From Acidobacteriota bacterium (GTDB lineage: Bacteria > Acidobacteriota > Terriglobia > Terriglobales > SCQP01): a stretch of 64,000 nucleotides of DNA. The stretch is taken from the NCBI GenBank assembly GCA_027315185.1, contig DAHUYO010000001.1:1-64000 (forward strand). The letters are read 5' to 3'. Of this stretch, positions 1 through 9,739 are shown piece by piece. The notes beneath the pieces are model-generated. The model made no database searches and was not told the origin of the DNA. It saw only the letters and a program-made list of their open reading frames with translations. The translations under genes and the position numbers were made by a program. Position 1 is the stretch's first letter, and each line of letters opens with the position of its first letter.

Positions 1-321
1 GGTGGTCAGCCCACCGTCGCCAAATCCAACGTGCAGCCGCCCATCACGCCCGGCGTCGTCGGCAAGGTGCGGGAGGCAATTGAGGCCGAGCGCTCCGATC
101 AGGCGCTGGCCAAGGCATTGGCCGATTACTCCGTGGAGCACTATGAAGCCGCGACATACCTGGCGCTGGGAGAAATCGCGCGCAACGTCAATCACGCCGA
201 GCACGTTCCGGAGTTCGACCGAATCCGCCAGGAAGAAGAGGAGATGGCGCAGTTCGTGCTCAACGCGATTCCAAAAGCGGTGGAGCCAGCCTTTCCATCG
301 GCGGGCCGGCGCGCGGCCTGA
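1..321 (+). CDS. Ferritin-like DUF892 (YciF-type) protein, 3' part only
   Basis: The reading frame is open from the first base, so the 5' end lies outside the window; about 106 residues are visible. The text DYSVEHYEAATYLAL followed by an acidic EEEE stretch and a conserved IP near the C-terminus matches the last two helices of the DUF892 ferritin-like family, four-helix-bundle proteins often linked to stress. The Glu and His residues in SVEHYE would be part of the di-metal site. The tail after IPKAVEPAF is low complexity and may be slightly extended. An internal GTG at 31 could start a shorter product, but the family similarity runs upstream of nothing visible, so a truncated copy at the window edge is the simplest reading. 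Confidence 0.6.
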   Translation, partial: GGQPTVAKSNVQPPITPGVVGKVREAIEAERSDQALAKALADYSVEHYEAATYLALGEIARNVNHAEHVPEFDRIRQEEEEMAQFVLNAIPKAVEPAFPSAGRRAA

Positions 322-781
322 CCACGGGACGCGACTCTACGTCCGCGGCGGTCCGCGTGGCCAGCCGCGGCGAGCATGGGCGGGGCTTCGCGCGGGCGGG
401 ACTCGATCCCTAGCCGAGTCGGTTCCGCGGCGCTGGAGGCGGCCGCGTTGCGGGGATGCGAAGTTGCCCATTCATTCCGCAGCCGCAGCTTGCCGTGGCA
501 GCTTCGGACTAGAGCCCGGCCGCGCGGGCCCGGCGCCGGCTTGGCGAGGCCGCGGAACTGGGCCGCGCCTGGACAGGGTAGAACAGCCGCTGTAGCACCG
601 CGAATGTTAGGCCCTAGAACATTGGACTTTGGCGCCGGACCCCGGCCGGGAGGGCCCGGAACCGGATTGGGAACGTTGGCCGCCGGCGCTGCCGGCAGTC
701 CCCGCCCGCTTGCGCCTCTCCCCAGTGTGCTGGGCCGGCGGCCCCGCGCCGCGGTGGCCCGCTAGACCGCGCGATAACCCG
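322..781. other. Intergenic stretch without a supported gene
   Basis: This 460-base gap lies between the converging DUF892 gene and frr. It is very GC-rich and has open frames on the plus strand, but their translations are Arg/Pro/Gly/Ala-rich with no recognisable motif. I see no convincing terminator with a U-tract and no RNA gene. Confidence 0.5.
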
Positions 782-1366
782 CTAAACCGTGAGAACTTCC
801 TTCTCCTTCGCCGCCGCGGAGCTCTCCAGCTTTTCCAATTCCGCGTCGGTCAGCTTCTGGATGTCCTCGTGCGCCCGCCGCTCCTCGTCCTCGCTGATTT
901 TCTTTTCCGCCTTCAGCTTTTTCACCCCGTCGTTGCCGTCGCGGCGGATGTTGCGGATCGCGGTGCGGTGATCCTCCAGAACCTTGTGCAAATGCTTGAC
1001 CAGCTCTTTGCGGCGTTCCTCGTTCAGCGGCGGCACCGGCAGGCGGATGAGCTTGCCGTCATTGGCGGGGTTCAGCCCCAGGTCGGCGGCGCGGATGGCT
1101 TTTTCGATCGCCCCCAGGGTGCTGGCGTCGTAGGGCTGAATGGTGATCAGTTGCGCGTCGGGAGCGTGCACCGTCGCCACCTGGTTCAGCGGCATCTCGG
1201 TTCCGTAATACTCGACGCGTACGCCGTCCAGCAAATGGATGGACGCGCGGCCGGTCCGCACCGACGCCAGCGCGGCGCGGAAGTCGCCCACGGCTTTCTC
1301 CATGCGGCTGGTCAGGTTCTGAAAAAGTTCGCGCAGGGCCGGCACGGAGGCGGAGACGACGGGCAT
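782..1366 (-). CDS. frr: Ribosome recycling factor
   Basis: Encodes 194 residues, close to the usual 185. RRF splits the post-termination ribosome together with EF-G and is cytoplasmic. Diagnostic segments are visible: the FRAALASVRTGRAS region near residue 40, the NPANDGKLIRLPVPPL motif in the middle and the RRDGNDGVKKLK stretch before the C-terminal helix. The frame stays open upstream to 1621, overlapping pyrH, but that part is Arg-rich and unlike RRF; the ATG at 1366 gives the family N-terminus with about nine extra residues. It is the last gene of the rplM-frr operon, 125 bases after pyrH. Confidence 0.95.
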   Translation of the reverse strand: MPVVSASVPALRELFQNLTSRMEKAVGDFRAALASVRTGRASIHLLDGVRVEYYGTEMPLNQVATVHAPDAQLITIQPYDASTLGAIEKAIRAADLGLNPANDGKLIRLPVPPLNEERRKELVKHLHKVLEDHRTAIRNIRRDGNDGVKKLKAEKKISEDEERRAHEDIQKLTDAELEKLESSAAAKEKEVLTV

Positions 1367-1491
1367 GAAGACCTCGCAATCAAGATTGGGCGGGCAAAAT
1401 GCCTGCCCCTCGTGGATTATAGCGAATGGCGTGGGGCGGACGCCCGCGTTCGCGGCAGCCCGGCCGCGGACCGCGGCGCGGCGGGCGGCGA

Positions 1492-2232
1492 TTAGCGCGC
1501 TTCTTCGGCCGTGGCGGGCGCGGCGATGCGCGAGCCGACGTTTTCGCCGCAGACCACGCGGCGGATGTTGCCCGCGCGGTGCAGATCGAAGACGATCACC
1601 GGCAGCTGGTTGTCCTGGCACAGCGAGACGGCGGAAATATCCATCACGCGCAGATTGCGGGCGATGAACTCCCGGTAGTCAATCGTCTCGAAGCGATGCG
1701 CGCCGGCGACCTTGACCGGATCGGCGTCATAGATGCCGTCCACCTTGGTGCCCTTCAGAATGACCTCCGCCTTGATCTCCATGGCGCGCAGCGCGGCGGC
1801 GGTGTCGGTGGAAAAATAGGGATTCCCGGTGCCGCCGACGAAGATCACCGCCCGTCCCTTCTCCAGGTGGCGGATGGCGCGGCGGCGAATGAACGGCTCC
1901 GCCACCTGATGCATTTGGATGGCGCTCATCAGCCGCGTGCTCACGCCGCGGCTTTCCAGCGCATCCTGCATGGCCAGTCCGTTGATGACCGTGGCCAGCA
2001 TGCCCATGTGGTCGGCCGCCACGCGGTCCATTTGCCGCGCCTGGAGCGCCACGCCGCGAAAAAAATTTCCCCCGCCCAGCACCAGCGCCACCTGCACGCC
2101 GATTTTCTGGACGCCGGCGATCTCCGCCGCCAAGTCGCCCATCCGCGCCGGATCCACGCCAAAACGCTCGCCCCCGGCCAAAGCCTCGCCGGAAAGCTTG
2201 AGCAGAACCCGGTGGTAGGCGGGCGTGGACAT
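1492..2232 (-). CDS. pyrH: UMP kinase
   Basis: A 246-residue hexameric-type UMP kinase that phosphorylates UMP to UDP using ATP in pyrimidine nucleotide synthesis. The start of the chain shows the KLSGEAL nucleotide-binding motif, followed by [11 protein letters not shown] and the [19 protein letters not shown] segment typical of bacterial PyrH. Length and start match the family. It lies 13 bases after tsf and before frr, the common tsf-pyrH-frr order, so co-transcription is likely. Confidence 0.97.
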   Translation of the reverse strand: MSTPAYHRVLLKLSGEALAGGERFGVDPARMGDLAAEIAGVQKIGVQVALVLGGGNFFRGVALQARQMDRVAADHMGMLATVINGLAMQDALESRGVSTRLMSAIQMHQVAEPFIRRRAIRHLEKGRAVIFVGGTGNPYFSTDTAAALRAMEIKAEVILKGTKVDGIYDADPVKVAGAHRFETIDYREFIARNLRVMDISAVSLCQDNQLPVIVFDLHRAGNIRRVVCGENVGSRIAAPATAEEAR

Positions 2233-2245
2233 GGGACTGGGGCCG

Positions 2246-2845
2246 CTAGGACTCCTCGCCGACCTTGTAGCGGGCGAAGCGGTGAATGGCGACGTTTTCG
2301 CCGAACTTGGAGACGTGGCTGGCCACCAATTCGCCCACGCTGACCTTGTCGTCCTTGATGAAGCGCTGGTCCAGCAGGCAAAACTCCTCGTAGAATTTGG
2401 CCAGCTTGCCCTCGACGATCTTCTCCACCACGGCGGCCGGCTTGCCTAAGCTCTGCACCTGCGCCCGGTAGATCTCCTTCTCCTTCTCCAGCACCTCCGG
2501 CGTCACCTGTTCCCGCGACAGAAACCGGGGATTGGCCGCCGCGATGTGCATCGCAACGTCGTGCAGCAACGTTTGAAAATCCTCGGTGCGGGCCACGAAA
2601 TCGGTCTCGCAGGCGATCTCCACCAGCACGCCGATCTTCCCGCCGGCGTGGATATAGGCGCCCACCGCGCCTTCGTTGGCGGCCCGTCCCGCTTTCTTGG
2701 CGGCGGCGGCAATGCCCTTTTTGCGCAGGATGACCTCGGCTTGGGCCAGGTCGCCGCCGCCCTCGACTAGGGCGTCGCGGCAGTTCATCAGGGGGGCCCC
2801 GGTGCGATCCCGGAGCTGCTTAACCAATGCGGCGTTGATTTCCAT
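2246..2845 (-). CDS. tsf: Translation elongation factor Ts (short form)
   Basis: 199 residues; nucleotide exchange factor that regenerates EF-Tu-GTP. The N-terminal UBA-like domain has the family text [20 protein letters not shown], and the core domain has the conserved [11 protein letters not shown] motif at about residue 76-86. This is the short EF-Ts version (about 200 residues) with a reduced coiled-coil insertion, as in many non-proteobacteria. It follows rpsB by 48 bases and precedes pyrH by 13. Confidence 0.97.
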   Translation of the reverse strand: MEINAALVKQLRDRTGAPLMNCRDALVEGGGDLAQAEVILRKKGIAAAAKKAGRAANEGAVGAYIHAGGKIGVLVEIACETDFVARTEDFQTLLHDVAMHIAAANPRFLSREQVTPEVLEKEKEIYRAQVQSLGKPAAVVEKIVEGKLAKFYEEFCLLDQRFIKDDKVSVGELVASHVSKFGENVAIHRFARYKVGEES

Positions 2846-2893
2846 GGGGCAACAAAAAAATGGGCGGCAAAATCTCTGGTCGGCGCCGGCGGC

Positions 2894-3805
2894 CTAGGCT
2901 TCCGCCGCGGGCGTGGCGTCGTCCTCGCTTGCGGGCGGCTTAGCCTCCGCTTCAGCGGCTTCATCCTTTGCGGCGTCGCGCGACTCGCTTTCCTCGTCAT
3001 AGCCGCCGTACTTGCGGTCGGCTTCGTATTGCGCGACGTACTCGGCGATATCCGGCGTGACTTCCTCGCCTTCGGCCGGGGCGCTGAGTTCGCCCGCGGT
3101 GAGCGGCTGGCCCGCCGCGTCCATCATTTGCCGGCCCTCCAGGCAGGCGTCGGCGATGCGCGACGCGAACAGGCGAATGGCCCGCAGCGCGTCATCGTTG
3201 CCGGGAATGACGTAATCCACTTCGCTGGGGTCGCAGTTGGTGTCCACCACGGCCACCACCGGAATGCCCAGCTTGCGCGCCTCGCGGACGGCGATCTGCT
3301 CCTTGTTGGAGTCAATGCAGAACAGCACGTTGGGCAGCCCCGGCATGTCCTTGATGCCGGCCAGGTTCAGTTGCAGGTGCTTGCGCTCGCGCTCCAGCTT
3401 GATGACTTCCTTCTTGGGCAGCATTTCATACCGCCCATCGGTGGCCATTTCCTCGATTTCCTTGAAGCGCTTGATGGATTTCTGAATCGTCACCCAGTTG
3501 GTCAGCAAGCCGCCGAGCCAGCGCTGGTTGACATAGAACATCTGGCAGCGGGAGGCTTCCTCCGCGATGGCGTCTTGCGCCTGCCGCTTGGTGCCGACGA
3601 ACAGCACGCTTTTGCCCTGGGCGGCTTGTTCCTGCACGAAGCGCGAGGCGTCCTTGAACAGCTTCAGCGTCTTTTGCAGGTCCACGATGTAGATGCCGTT
3701 GCGCTCGCCGAAAATGTAGGGCTTCATTTTCGGGTTCCAGCGCTTGGTTTGGTGCCCGAAGTGAACCCCCGCTTCGAGCAACTCTTTCATGGTGATGGTG
3801 GCCAA
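2894..3805 (-). CDS. rpsB: 30S ribosomal protein S2
   Basis: 303 residues. The first 230 residues match S2 closely, with [20 protein letters not shown] at the start and [14 protein letters not shown] and [10 protein letters not shown] in the core. The last 70 residues are an acidic tail rich in Glu, Asp and Ala, longer than in Escherichia coli (241 residues in total) but a common type of extension. It heads the rpsB-tsf-pyrH-frr portion of the operon, 71 bases downstream of rpsI; that spacer could hold an additional promoter or leader but I see no clear one. Confidence 0.97.
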   Translation of the reverse strand: MATITMKELLEAGVHFGHQTKRWNPKMKPYIFGERNGIYIVDLQKTLKLFKDASRFVQEQAAQGKSVLFVGTKRQAQDAIAEEASRCQMFYVNQRWLGGLLTNWVTIQKSIKRFKEIEEMATDGRYEMLPKKEVIKLERERKHLQLNLAGIKDMPGLPNVLFCIDSNKEQIAVREARKLGIPVVAVVDTNCDPSEVDYVIPGNDDALRAIRLFASRIADACLEGRQMMDAAGQPLTAGELSAPAEGEEVTPDIAEYVAQYEADRKYGGYDEESESRDAAKDEAAEAEAKPPASEDDATPAAEA

Positions 3806-3876
3806 ACAACCTCCTCGTCAAGTTTGCAATCCCGGCGCCCGGGATTTGTTGTCCCCGCAGGGAGAGATAAGCCAAG

Positions 3877-4272
3877 CTAGCGCTTGGAGAACTGGAACCG
3901 CTTGCGCGCACCCTTTTGCCCGTACTTCTTGCGCTCCTTCATCCGCGAGTCGCGGGTCAGAAAGCCCTCCGCGCGCAGCCGGCTGCGCAGGTCGGCGTTG
4001 TAGTCCAGCAAGGCGCGGGCGATGCCCATGCGCACCGCGCCGCTTTGGCTGGCGATGCCGCCGCCGCTGACCCGGATCAGCAAATCGAACTGGCTGCCCA
4101 GCTCCAGGGTTTGTAGCGGCTGGCGGGCGGCGACGCGCAGCGCGTCGCTGGGAAAGTAGATCTCCCAGGCGCGCCCATTGACCTTGGCTTGGCCGCTGCC
4201 GGGGCGGAGAATGACGCGGGCGACGGAGGTTTTGCGGCGTCCGGTGCCGCGGTATTGGACCAAATCGGCCAT
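3877..4272 (-). CDS. rpsI: 30S ribosomal protein S9
   Basis: 131 residues, the usual length. Recognisable text includes [14 protein letters not shown] at the N-terminus, [20 protein letters not shown] in the middle and the basic C-terminal tail ending FQFSKR, whose terminal Arg reaches the P-site tRNA in known ribosomes. Only two bases separate it from rplM, the standard L13-S9 pair. Confidence 0.97.
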   Translation of the reverse strand: MADLVQYRGTGRRKTSVARVILRPGSGQAKVNGRAWEIYFPSDALRVAARQPLQTLELGSQFDLLIRVSGGGIASQSGAVRMGIARALLDYNADLRSRLRAEGFLTRDSRMKERKKYGQKGARKRFQFSKR

Positions 4273-4274
4273 GA

Positions 4275-4736
4275 TTATTTCGACTCCTGGGCGGCCGCGC
4301 GGGACTTCACCAGCCGCGCCGCTTGGGGCTTCTGCGCCGCGTGGGGATGCTGCGCGCCCGCATAAACGTGCAAATGATCGGCAAGATGCTTGCCATGCCG
4401 GTTCTTGGGCAGCATGCCCTCAATCGCATCTTGCACCACGCGCTCCGGATGCGCCGCCATGCGATGCCGCATCTGCTGCGTCCGGAGGCCGCCGGGATAG
4501 CCGGTGAAGCGGTGGTACATTTTGTCTTGCAGCTTCTGGCCGGTGATCTTGACCTTGGCGGCGTTGATCACCACCACGTGCTCACCGGTGGACAGAAACG
4601 GCGTGAAGCGAGGGTTGTCCTTGCCGCGCAGCAGGCGGGCCACCCGCGACGCCAAACGCCCCAGCACCTCGCCTTCGGCGTCCACCACATACCAAGATTG
4701 GCCGAGCTCCGCGGCTCGGGGAAAATACGTGCTCAT
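4275..4736 (-). CDS. rplM: 50S ribosomal protein L13
   Basis: 153 residues, slightly longer than the usual 142-150. [19 protein letters not shown] and [14 protein letters not shown] are L13 hallmarks, and [21 protein letters not shown] is the typical C-terminal part. The extra C-terminal residues are Ala/Arg-rich. It is the first gene of the translation operon; a sigma-70-type promoter lies 123 bases upstream of its start. Confidence 0.97.
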   Translation of the reverse strand: MSTYFPRAAELGQSWYVVDAEGEVLGRLASRVARLLRGKDNPRFTPFLSTGEHVVVINAAKVKITGQKLQDKMYHRFTGYPGGLRTQQMRHRMAAHPERVVQDAIEGMLPKNRHGKHLADHLHVYAGAQHPHAAQKPQAARLVKSRAAAQESK

Positions 4737-4858
4737 TATCTGGTTGTCTCCCGATCGGCTCCCGCCGGCGGCGGATTCCGCTAGAGGCCCCGCGCTAGCC
4801 AGGGCGGCCCTTGCCCGCGCGCACGAACCGCTCGGCGAACGCAGCAGGGCAATTTCTA

Positions 4859-4887
4859 AGAGTAAAAGAGCCGGCCGGGCTTGTCAA
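4859..4887 (-). promoter_or_regulatory. Sigma-70-type promoter of the rplM operon
   Basis: On the minus strand a perfect -35 TTGACA (4887-4882) is separated by exactly 17 bases from TACTCT (4864-4859), a four-of-six match to the -10 consensus with the key first T, A and last T. Transcription would start near 4852, giving a leader of about 115 bases before rplM. Confidence 0.75.
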
Positions 4888-4952
4888 CGCGCCCCGCAGC
4901 GCCGCGCGGGGAGTGGTCATCGGCGTGGCGGTTCCCGTCCCCGCCGCCCGCC

Positions 4953-5894
4953 CTAAGCAGCCAGCAACGGCGCCAGCGCCGCCCTATCTCCCGCCGTCAG
5001 CTCCCAGCCGCCGGCCGCGGCGTTTTGGCTGACTTGTTCCGGCCGGGTCGCGCCGGCAATCACGCTGGCTACCTGCGGCCGGGCCAGCAGCCAGCTAAAC
5101 GCCAGCTCCAGCAGCGTGTGCCCGCGTTCCTGGGCAAACCCCTCCAGCCGGGCCGAAAGCTCTAAATTGCCAGGGGTTAAGTACCGCGCCGCCAATCCTT
5201 TGGAGGTTGCCAGCCGGGTGCCGGCCGGCGCGCTTTGGCCGGCACGGTACTTTCCGGTTAATAGTCCATTGGCTAATGGAAAATAAGGCAACAGGCCCAT
5301 CCGGTAGGCCTCGATCGCGGGCAGCAACTCGGCTTCGAGCTGCCGCACTAATATGCTGTACTCGTATTGCCCGCTGGCGAATGGGGTCAGCTGCCGGTCG
5401 CGGGCGGTCCATTGCGCCTCCACCATCTGCCAGGCCGGCAGGTTGGAGCAGCCGATGTAGCGCACCTTGCCGGCGCGAATCAGGTCGTCCAGCGCCCGCA
5501 GCGTTTCTTCGATCGGCGTCAGCGGATCGGGGAAATGGATCTGGTAGAGGTCAATCCAATCGGTTTGCAGGCGGCGCAGGCTGGCTTCCACGGCAGGGAC
5601 AATGTAGCCGCGCGAGGCGCCCTTGAGCCGGCCGGAGTCATCCATCGCGCCGCCGAATTTGGTCGCCAGCACGATCTCCTGCCGGCGGGCGCCCAGCACC
5701 TTGCCCAGGACCGTCTCGGAGCCGCCGCGCTCGCCATAAATGTCGGCGGTGTCGAACAGCGTGATGCCGGCATCCAACGCGCGATGAATGACCGTGCGGC
5801 TGGCCTCCAAATCCAAACGGCCACCAAAGTTGTTGCAGCCGAGGCCGATGGCCGACACGCGCAGGCCGGAAGCGCCGAGGTTGCGGATTTGCAT
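4953..5894 (-). CDS. Aldo/keto reductase
   Basis: 313 residues, a single (beta/alpha)8 barrel of the YghZ/Tas-like group that reduces carbonyls with NADPH. The catalytic tetrad is visible: Asp and Tyr in FDTADIYGE, Lys in LATKFGG and His in YQIHFPD. The C-terminal SVIAGATRPEQV segment is the nucleotide-binding signature. It stands alone between the ribosomal operon and the divergent thiolase gene; the native substrate cannot be told from sequence. Confidence 0.9.
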   Translation of the reverse strand: MQIRNLGASGLRVSAIGLGCNNFGGRLDLEASRTVIHRALDAGITLFDTADIYGERGGSETVLGKVLGARRQEIVLATKFGGAMDDSGRLKGASRGYIVPAVEASLRRLQTDWIDLYQIHFPDPLTPIEETLRALDDLIRAGKVRYIGCSNLPAWQMVEAQWTARDRQLTPFASGQYEYSILVRQLEAELLPAIEAYRMGLLPYFPLANGLLTGKYRAGQSAPAGTRLATSKGLAARYLTPGNLELSARLEGFAQERGHTLLELAFSWLLARPQVASVIAGATRPEQVSQNAAAGGWELTAGDRAALAPLLAA

Positions 5895-6058
5895 GGGTGG
5901 ATTCTCCTTGCTGGGCGGCGCCCCGCGGTGTTGCGGCGGCAGCGGGTTCGCCGGCGCCGGGGCCGGCTGGCTCCCTGCTTCGAATGTAGCGCGAAGCGGC
6001 GGGTTGTGACCGTTCGGTTAGACGGCCCTCCAGGCCAGGGGCATAGAATGAAGGCGAG

Positions 6059-7237
6059 ATGGCGGCGAAGGAAGTGGTGATCGTAGCCGGCGCGCGCACG
6101 CCCATGGCGCGCTACATGGGCGAGTTGAAAAAAATATCGGCGCTCGAGCTGGGGGCGGTGGCCGCCGCCGAAGCCGTCAAGCGCTCGGGCGTGGCGCCGG
6201 AAGATCTGGACCATGTGGTGATGGGCAACGCGCTGCAAACCAGCGGGGACGCCCTGTATGGCGCGCGCCACGTCGGTTTGAAAGCCGGGCTGCCGGTCAC
6301 CACGCCCGCCTTGACCGTCAACCGCATCTGCGGCTCCGGCGTGCAAGCGATTGTTACCGCGGCGCAACTGATCCAATTGGAGGAGGCGGCGCTGGCGCTG
6401 GCCGGCGGCACGGAAAGCATGTCCCAGGCGCCCCATGTCATCCGCGGCGCCCGCGAAGGGTTTCGCTTGGGTGAAGGGCGGCTGGAAGACGCATTAATGG
6501 TGGCGCTGTTGGACAGCTACTGCGGCCTGACCATGGCCCAGACCGCGGAAGGGCTGGCTCAGGACTTGGGCATTGGCCGCCCGTGCCAGGACGCCTACGC
6601 CCTGCTCAGCCAGCAGCGGGCCGCGTCGGCCCAGGCGGCGGGAAAACTTGCCGCGGAGATCACCCCGGTCCCGCTGGGCGAGGGCAAGACATTCTCCGCC
6701 GACAATCATCTGCGGCCGGACACCACTTTGGAAAAATTGGCCGCGCTGCCGCCGGCCTTTTCCCAGGACGGCGCCGTCACCGCCGGCAATGCCAGCGGCA
6801 TGGTGGACGGGGCCGCCGCCGTCGTCATCGCCAGCGCCGAGGAGGCCCGCAAGCGGCGCCTTCCGCCGCTGGGGCGAATCATTTCCTGGGCCGTCGCCGG
6901 CGTCGAGCCCCGCCGCATGGGCCGCGGTCCCGTGCCCGCCTCGCAAGCGGCCCTGGCCAAAGCCGGCATGCGGTTGGCGGAAATGGATTTGATCGAGGTG
7001 AATGAGGCCTTCGCCGCGCAATATTTGGCCGTCGAGCGGGAGCTGGGCTTGGACCGCGAGCGGGTCAACGTCAACGGCGGCGCCATCGCCCTTGGCCATC
7101 CCCTCGGCGCCACCGGCACGCGTTTGGTGCTGACGCTGCTCTACGAACTGGCGCGCCGCGGCCTGCGCTATGGGCTGGCCACCGCCTGCATCGGCGGCGG
7201 TCAGGGCATCGCCATGATCGTCGAGCGCGCGGCCTAA
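6059..7237 (+). CDS. Acetyl-CoA C-acyltransferase (thiolase)
   Basis: 392 residues, the standard thiolase length. It condenses or cleaves acyl-CoA in fatty-acid or polyhydroxybutyrate-type metabolism. The acylated nucleophile is Cys91 in NRICGSGVQ; ALGHPLGATGTR supplies the catalytic His and CIGGGQG the second Cys. An AAGG-type ribosome-binding site precedes the ATG. Together with the two following genes it forms a short beta-oxidation-like or butyryl-CoA-like set: thiolase, 3-hydroxyacyl-CoA dehydrogenase, enoyl-CoA hydratase. Chain-length preference is not deducible. Confidence 0.95.
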   Translation: MAAKEVVIVAGARTPMARYMGELKKISALELGAVAAAEAVKRSGVAPEDLDHVVMGNALQTSGDALYGARHVGLKAGLPVTTPALTVNRICGSGVQAIVTAAQLIQLEEAALALAGGTESMSQAPHVIRGAREGFRLGEGRLEDALMVALLDSYCGLTMAQTAEGLAQDLGIGRPCQDAYALLSQQRAASAQAAGKLAAEITPVPLGEGKTFSADNHLRPDTTLEKLAALPPAFSQDGAVTAGNASGMVDGAAAVVIASAEEARKRRLPPLGRIISWAVAGVEPRRMGRGPVPASQAALAKAGMRLAEMDLIEVNEAFAAQYLAVERELGLDRERVNVNGGAIALGHPLGATGTRLVLTLLYELARRGLRYGLATACIGGGQGIAMIVERAA

Positions 7238-7257
7238 GGTCCCGACGAACTGAATTT

Positions 7258-8151
7258 ATGCCTGAACCTGATCTCAAGGAAATCGCGGTTCTGGGGTGCG
7301 GATTGATGGGCAGCGGCATTGCCCAGGTCTGCGCCCAAGCCGGTTATGAAACCCATGTGCTGGAGACCAGCGAGGAACGGCTGAAGCCCGGCTTGGCGGC
7401 CATTCACAAATCCTGGGAAAAATTCGCCGCCAAGGGCGTGCTGACGGCGGAACAGGCCGCGGCCGCGCAGCGCCGCCTGCACCCCACCACCAACCTGCGC
7501 GATCTGGAAAAGGCGCAGTTCGTCATCGAAGCCGTGGTGGAAAATCTTGCCGCCAAGCAGGAGGTCTTCCGCCAATTGGATGAGCGCCTGCCGCCCGCGG
7601 CGATCTTCGCTTCCAACACCAGTTCGCTTTCCATCACCGAGTTGGCGGCCTCCACGCGCCGGCCGGAGCGCTTCGTGGGCCTGCACTTTTTTAACCCCGT
7701 CCCGCTCATGAAGCTGGTCGAGGTGGCCCGCACCGTGGCCACCGATGAGGCAGTCTTCGAGCGGGCCGTTGCTTTTGCCCGTTCCCTCGGCAAAACCCCG
7801 GTTCGCACCGGCGACCGCACCGGATTCATTGTCAACCGCCTGCTCGTGCCCTACCTGCTGGACGCGGTACGGGCGCTGGAAGAAGGCGTCGGCTCCATCG
7901 TGGATATTGACCAGGGCATGAAGCTCGGTTGCGGCTATCCCATGGGCCCCCTCACGCTGCTGGATTTTGTCGGCTTGGATACCACCTACTACATCGCCGA
8001 GATCATGTTTCAGGAGTTCCGGGAGCGGCGCTTCGCGCCCCCGCCGCTTTTGAAACGCATGGTCCTCGCCGGCTGGAGCGGCAAGAAAGCCGGACGCGGT
8101 TTCTACGACTACCGCCAAGGCGGCGAACCGCAACCCATGAAGCTGAGCTAA
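7258..8151 (+). CDS. 3-hydroxyacyl-CoA (3-hydroxybutyryl-CoA) dehydrogenase
   Basis: 297 residues, slightly longer than single-domain Hbd/PaaH enzymes. The NAD-binding motif GCGLMGSGIAQVCA lies at the N-terminus; SNTSSLSITELA and LHFFNPVPLMKLVEV contain the conserved Ser and catalytic His; the C-terminal dimer domain has DRTGFIVNRLLVPYL and YPMGPLTLLDFVGLD. It follows the thiolase by 20 bases and is probably co-transcribed. It would oxidise 3-hydroxyacyl-CoA to 3-ketoacyl-CoA, or the reverse in synthesis. Confidence 0.95.
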   Translation: MPEPDLKEIAVLGCGLMGSGIAQVCAQAGYETHVLETSEERLKPGLAAIHKSWEKFAAKGVLTAEQAAAAQRRLHPTTNLRDLEKAQFVIEAVVENLAAKQEVFRQLDERLPPAAIFASNTSSLSITELAASTRRPERFVGLHFFNPVPLMKLVEVARTVATDEAVFERAVAFARSLGKTPVRTGDRTGFIVNRLLVPYLLDAVRALEEGVGSIVDIDQGMKLGCGYPMGPLTLLDFVGLDTTYYIAEIMFQEFRERRFAPPPLLKRMVLAGWSGKKAGRGFYDYRQGGEPQPMKLS

Positions 8152-8183
8152 CCCCAAACAGCCCGCGCTTGCAGACCCGTTGC

Positions 8184-8216
8184 GCGCCCCGCCGCAGGCG
8201 GGGCCGGGCCCGCGCC
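8184..8216 (+). repeat. Dispersed GC-rich hairpin element, copy 1
   Basis: Contains the hairpin CCCCGCC-GCA-GGCGGGG followed by a CGGGCCCGCGCC flank. Four related copies occur at 21146-21186, 58824-58862, 58872-58910 and 60104-60142. This copy lacks the AGCGGGA left flank of the others and lies in the spacer before the enoyl-CoA hydratase gene. Confidence 0.6.
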
Positions 8217-8279
8217 AAACAATTCGAACCCCGCGCCGGTGCGCCAGTTCCGGCCGCCGCGGGCCAAAAATACAGATCT

Positions 8280-9056
8280 ATGGAAAACGTACGATTGGAA
8301 ATTCAGGCGCCTTTGGCGCGCGTAACCCTGGACCGGCCCGCGAAGCTCAACGCCCTCAACGCCCAAACCATACAGGAATTGTCCCAGGCGTTCGCCCAAC
8401 TGCGCGATGACGATGCCGTGCGGGCGATCATTCTGACCGGGGCCGGCGACAAGGCCTTTGCCGCCGGCGCCGACATCGGCGAGCTGGCGCGCCTGGAGCC
8501 GATCGCCGGCCGCGATTATGGCCTGCGCGGCCAGGCGTTGTTCCGCGCCATCGAGTTGTTCCCCAAGCCGGTCATCGCGGCCATCAACGGCTATGCCTTG
8601 GGCGGAGGCTTGGAACTGGCGCTGGCTTGCACGTTTCGCCTGGCCAGCGAGTCGGCGCGCCTCGGCCAGCCGGAAGTCAAGCTGGGCATTATTCCCAGCT
8701 ACGGCGGCTCGCAGCGGCTGCCGCGGCTGATCGGTCCGGGCCGGGCATTGGAAATGCTGCTGACCGGCGAGCCGCTGACCGCCGCCGAAGCCCTTGCCTG
8801 TGGCCTGGTGAACCACGTCCTCCCGGCCGCTGAGTTGTTGCCCAAGGCCGAGGCAGTCGCACGCAAAATCGCCGCGAACGCGCCGCTGGCGATTCGGTTA
8901 TGCTTGGAAGCGGTACGCCGAGGAATGGAGACGAACACGGAAGAGGCGCTGACGCTGGAAGCCTCCCTGTTCGCTCTGCTCTGCACCAGCGAAGACATGA
9001 AGGAAGGCACCCGCGCCTTCTTGGAAAAGCGCGCTCCGGCGTTCCAGGGCCGTTAA
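8280..9056 (+). CDS. Enoyl-CoA hydratase/isomerase family protein
   Basis: 258 residues, the normal crotonase length. The two oxyanion-hole regions are visible: [12 protein letters not shown] (about residues 60-71) and [15 protein letters not shown] (about 103-117). The second catalytic Glu probably lies in [11 protein letters not shown]-type context. The frame is open further upstream, overlapping the preceding gene, but the ATG at 8280 gives the family N-terminus. It lies 128 bases after the dehydrogenase, with a hairpin repeat in the gap, and completes the three-step acyl-CoA module. Confidence 0.93.
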   Translation: MENVRLEIQAPLARVTLDRPAKLNALNAQTIQELSQAFAQLRDDDAVRAIILTGAGDKAFAAGADIGELARLEPIAGRDYGLRGQALFRAIELFPKPVIAAINGYALGGGLELALACTFRLASESARLGQPEVKLGIIPSYGGSQRLPRLIGPGRALEMLLTGEPLTAAEALACGLVNHVLPAAELLPKAEAVARKIAANAPLAIRLCLEAVRRGMETNTEEALTLEASLFALLCTSEDMKEGTRAFLEKRAPAFQGR

Positions 9057-9157
9057 TGCCACGGGCCGGCCGTGAAGGCTCGCCCCCTCCGAGTGAATGG
9101 CCGCACCACCGCAACGCCGGCGTCACCCAGTCTAGGTTCGGCGCCTTCGTCCGCATC

Positions 9158-9673
9158 ATGCCCTCCTCCCGCCAGCCCCGGTCCCTGCGCACGCACACCG
9201 GCCATTTGCGCGCCGAGGGGCTGCGATTTGCCCTGGTGGTGAGCCGCTTCAACGAGTTCATCACCGAGCGGCTGCTGGCCAGCGCCGTCGACACCTTGCT
9301 GCGCCTCGGAGCGCGGCGGCGGGACTTGGAAATTGTGCGCGTCCCCGGCGCGTTCGAAATTCCCGCCGCGGCGCGAAAAGTAGCGGCGTCCGGGCGTTTT
9401 CAGGCCATCCTATGTTTGGGCTTGATTTTGCGGGGCGAAACACCGCATTTTGATTTCATCAGCCGCGAGGTGACCCGCGGCATTGGCCAATCGGCGCTGG
9501 ACTCAGGCGTGCCGCACGGATTTGGCGTCCTCACTTGCGATACGCTGGAGGAGGCCATCCAACGCGCCGGGCTGAAGGCCGGCAATAAAGGCGGTGAGAC
9601 CGCCTTGGCCGCCGTCGAAATGGCCAACCTATTTTCCGCCGCTGGGGACGCGCGGCGCCGTCTGCGGCGCTAA
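9158..9673 (+). CDS. ribH: 6,7-dimethyl-8-ribityllumazine synthase
   Basis: 171 residues. Catalyses the penultimate step of riboflavin synthesis from 5-amino-6-ribitylaminouracil and a four-carbon phosphate. Visible motifs: [29 protein letters not shown], and [15 protein letters not shown], in which the His is the catalytic acid-base; [14 protein letters not shown] follows. The start at 9158 is chosen because the frame upstream is not RibH-like. No other rib gene and no nusB are adjacent. The short Arg-rich tail is normal. Confidence 0.93.
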   Translation: MPSSRQPRSLRTHTGHLRAEGLRFALVVSRFNEFITERLLASAVDTLLRLGARRRDLEIVRVPGAFEIPAAARKVAASGRFQAILCLGLILRGETPHFDFISREVTRGIGQSALDSGVPHGFGVLTCDTLEEAIQRAGLKAGNKGGETALAAVEMANLFSAAGDARRRLRR

Positions 9674-9739
9674 ACGCGGAGGAAGCGGCCGATCACAGCG
9701 GCTGCCGGCCGTTCGGGTCCGGCGGCGCGGTAGGGGTTT

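Noticed and set aside
322-781. Small plus-strand genes in the first intergenic gap
   Set aside because: Several overlapping frames are open at once, all Arg/Pro/Gly-rich, with no ribosome-binding site or similarity.
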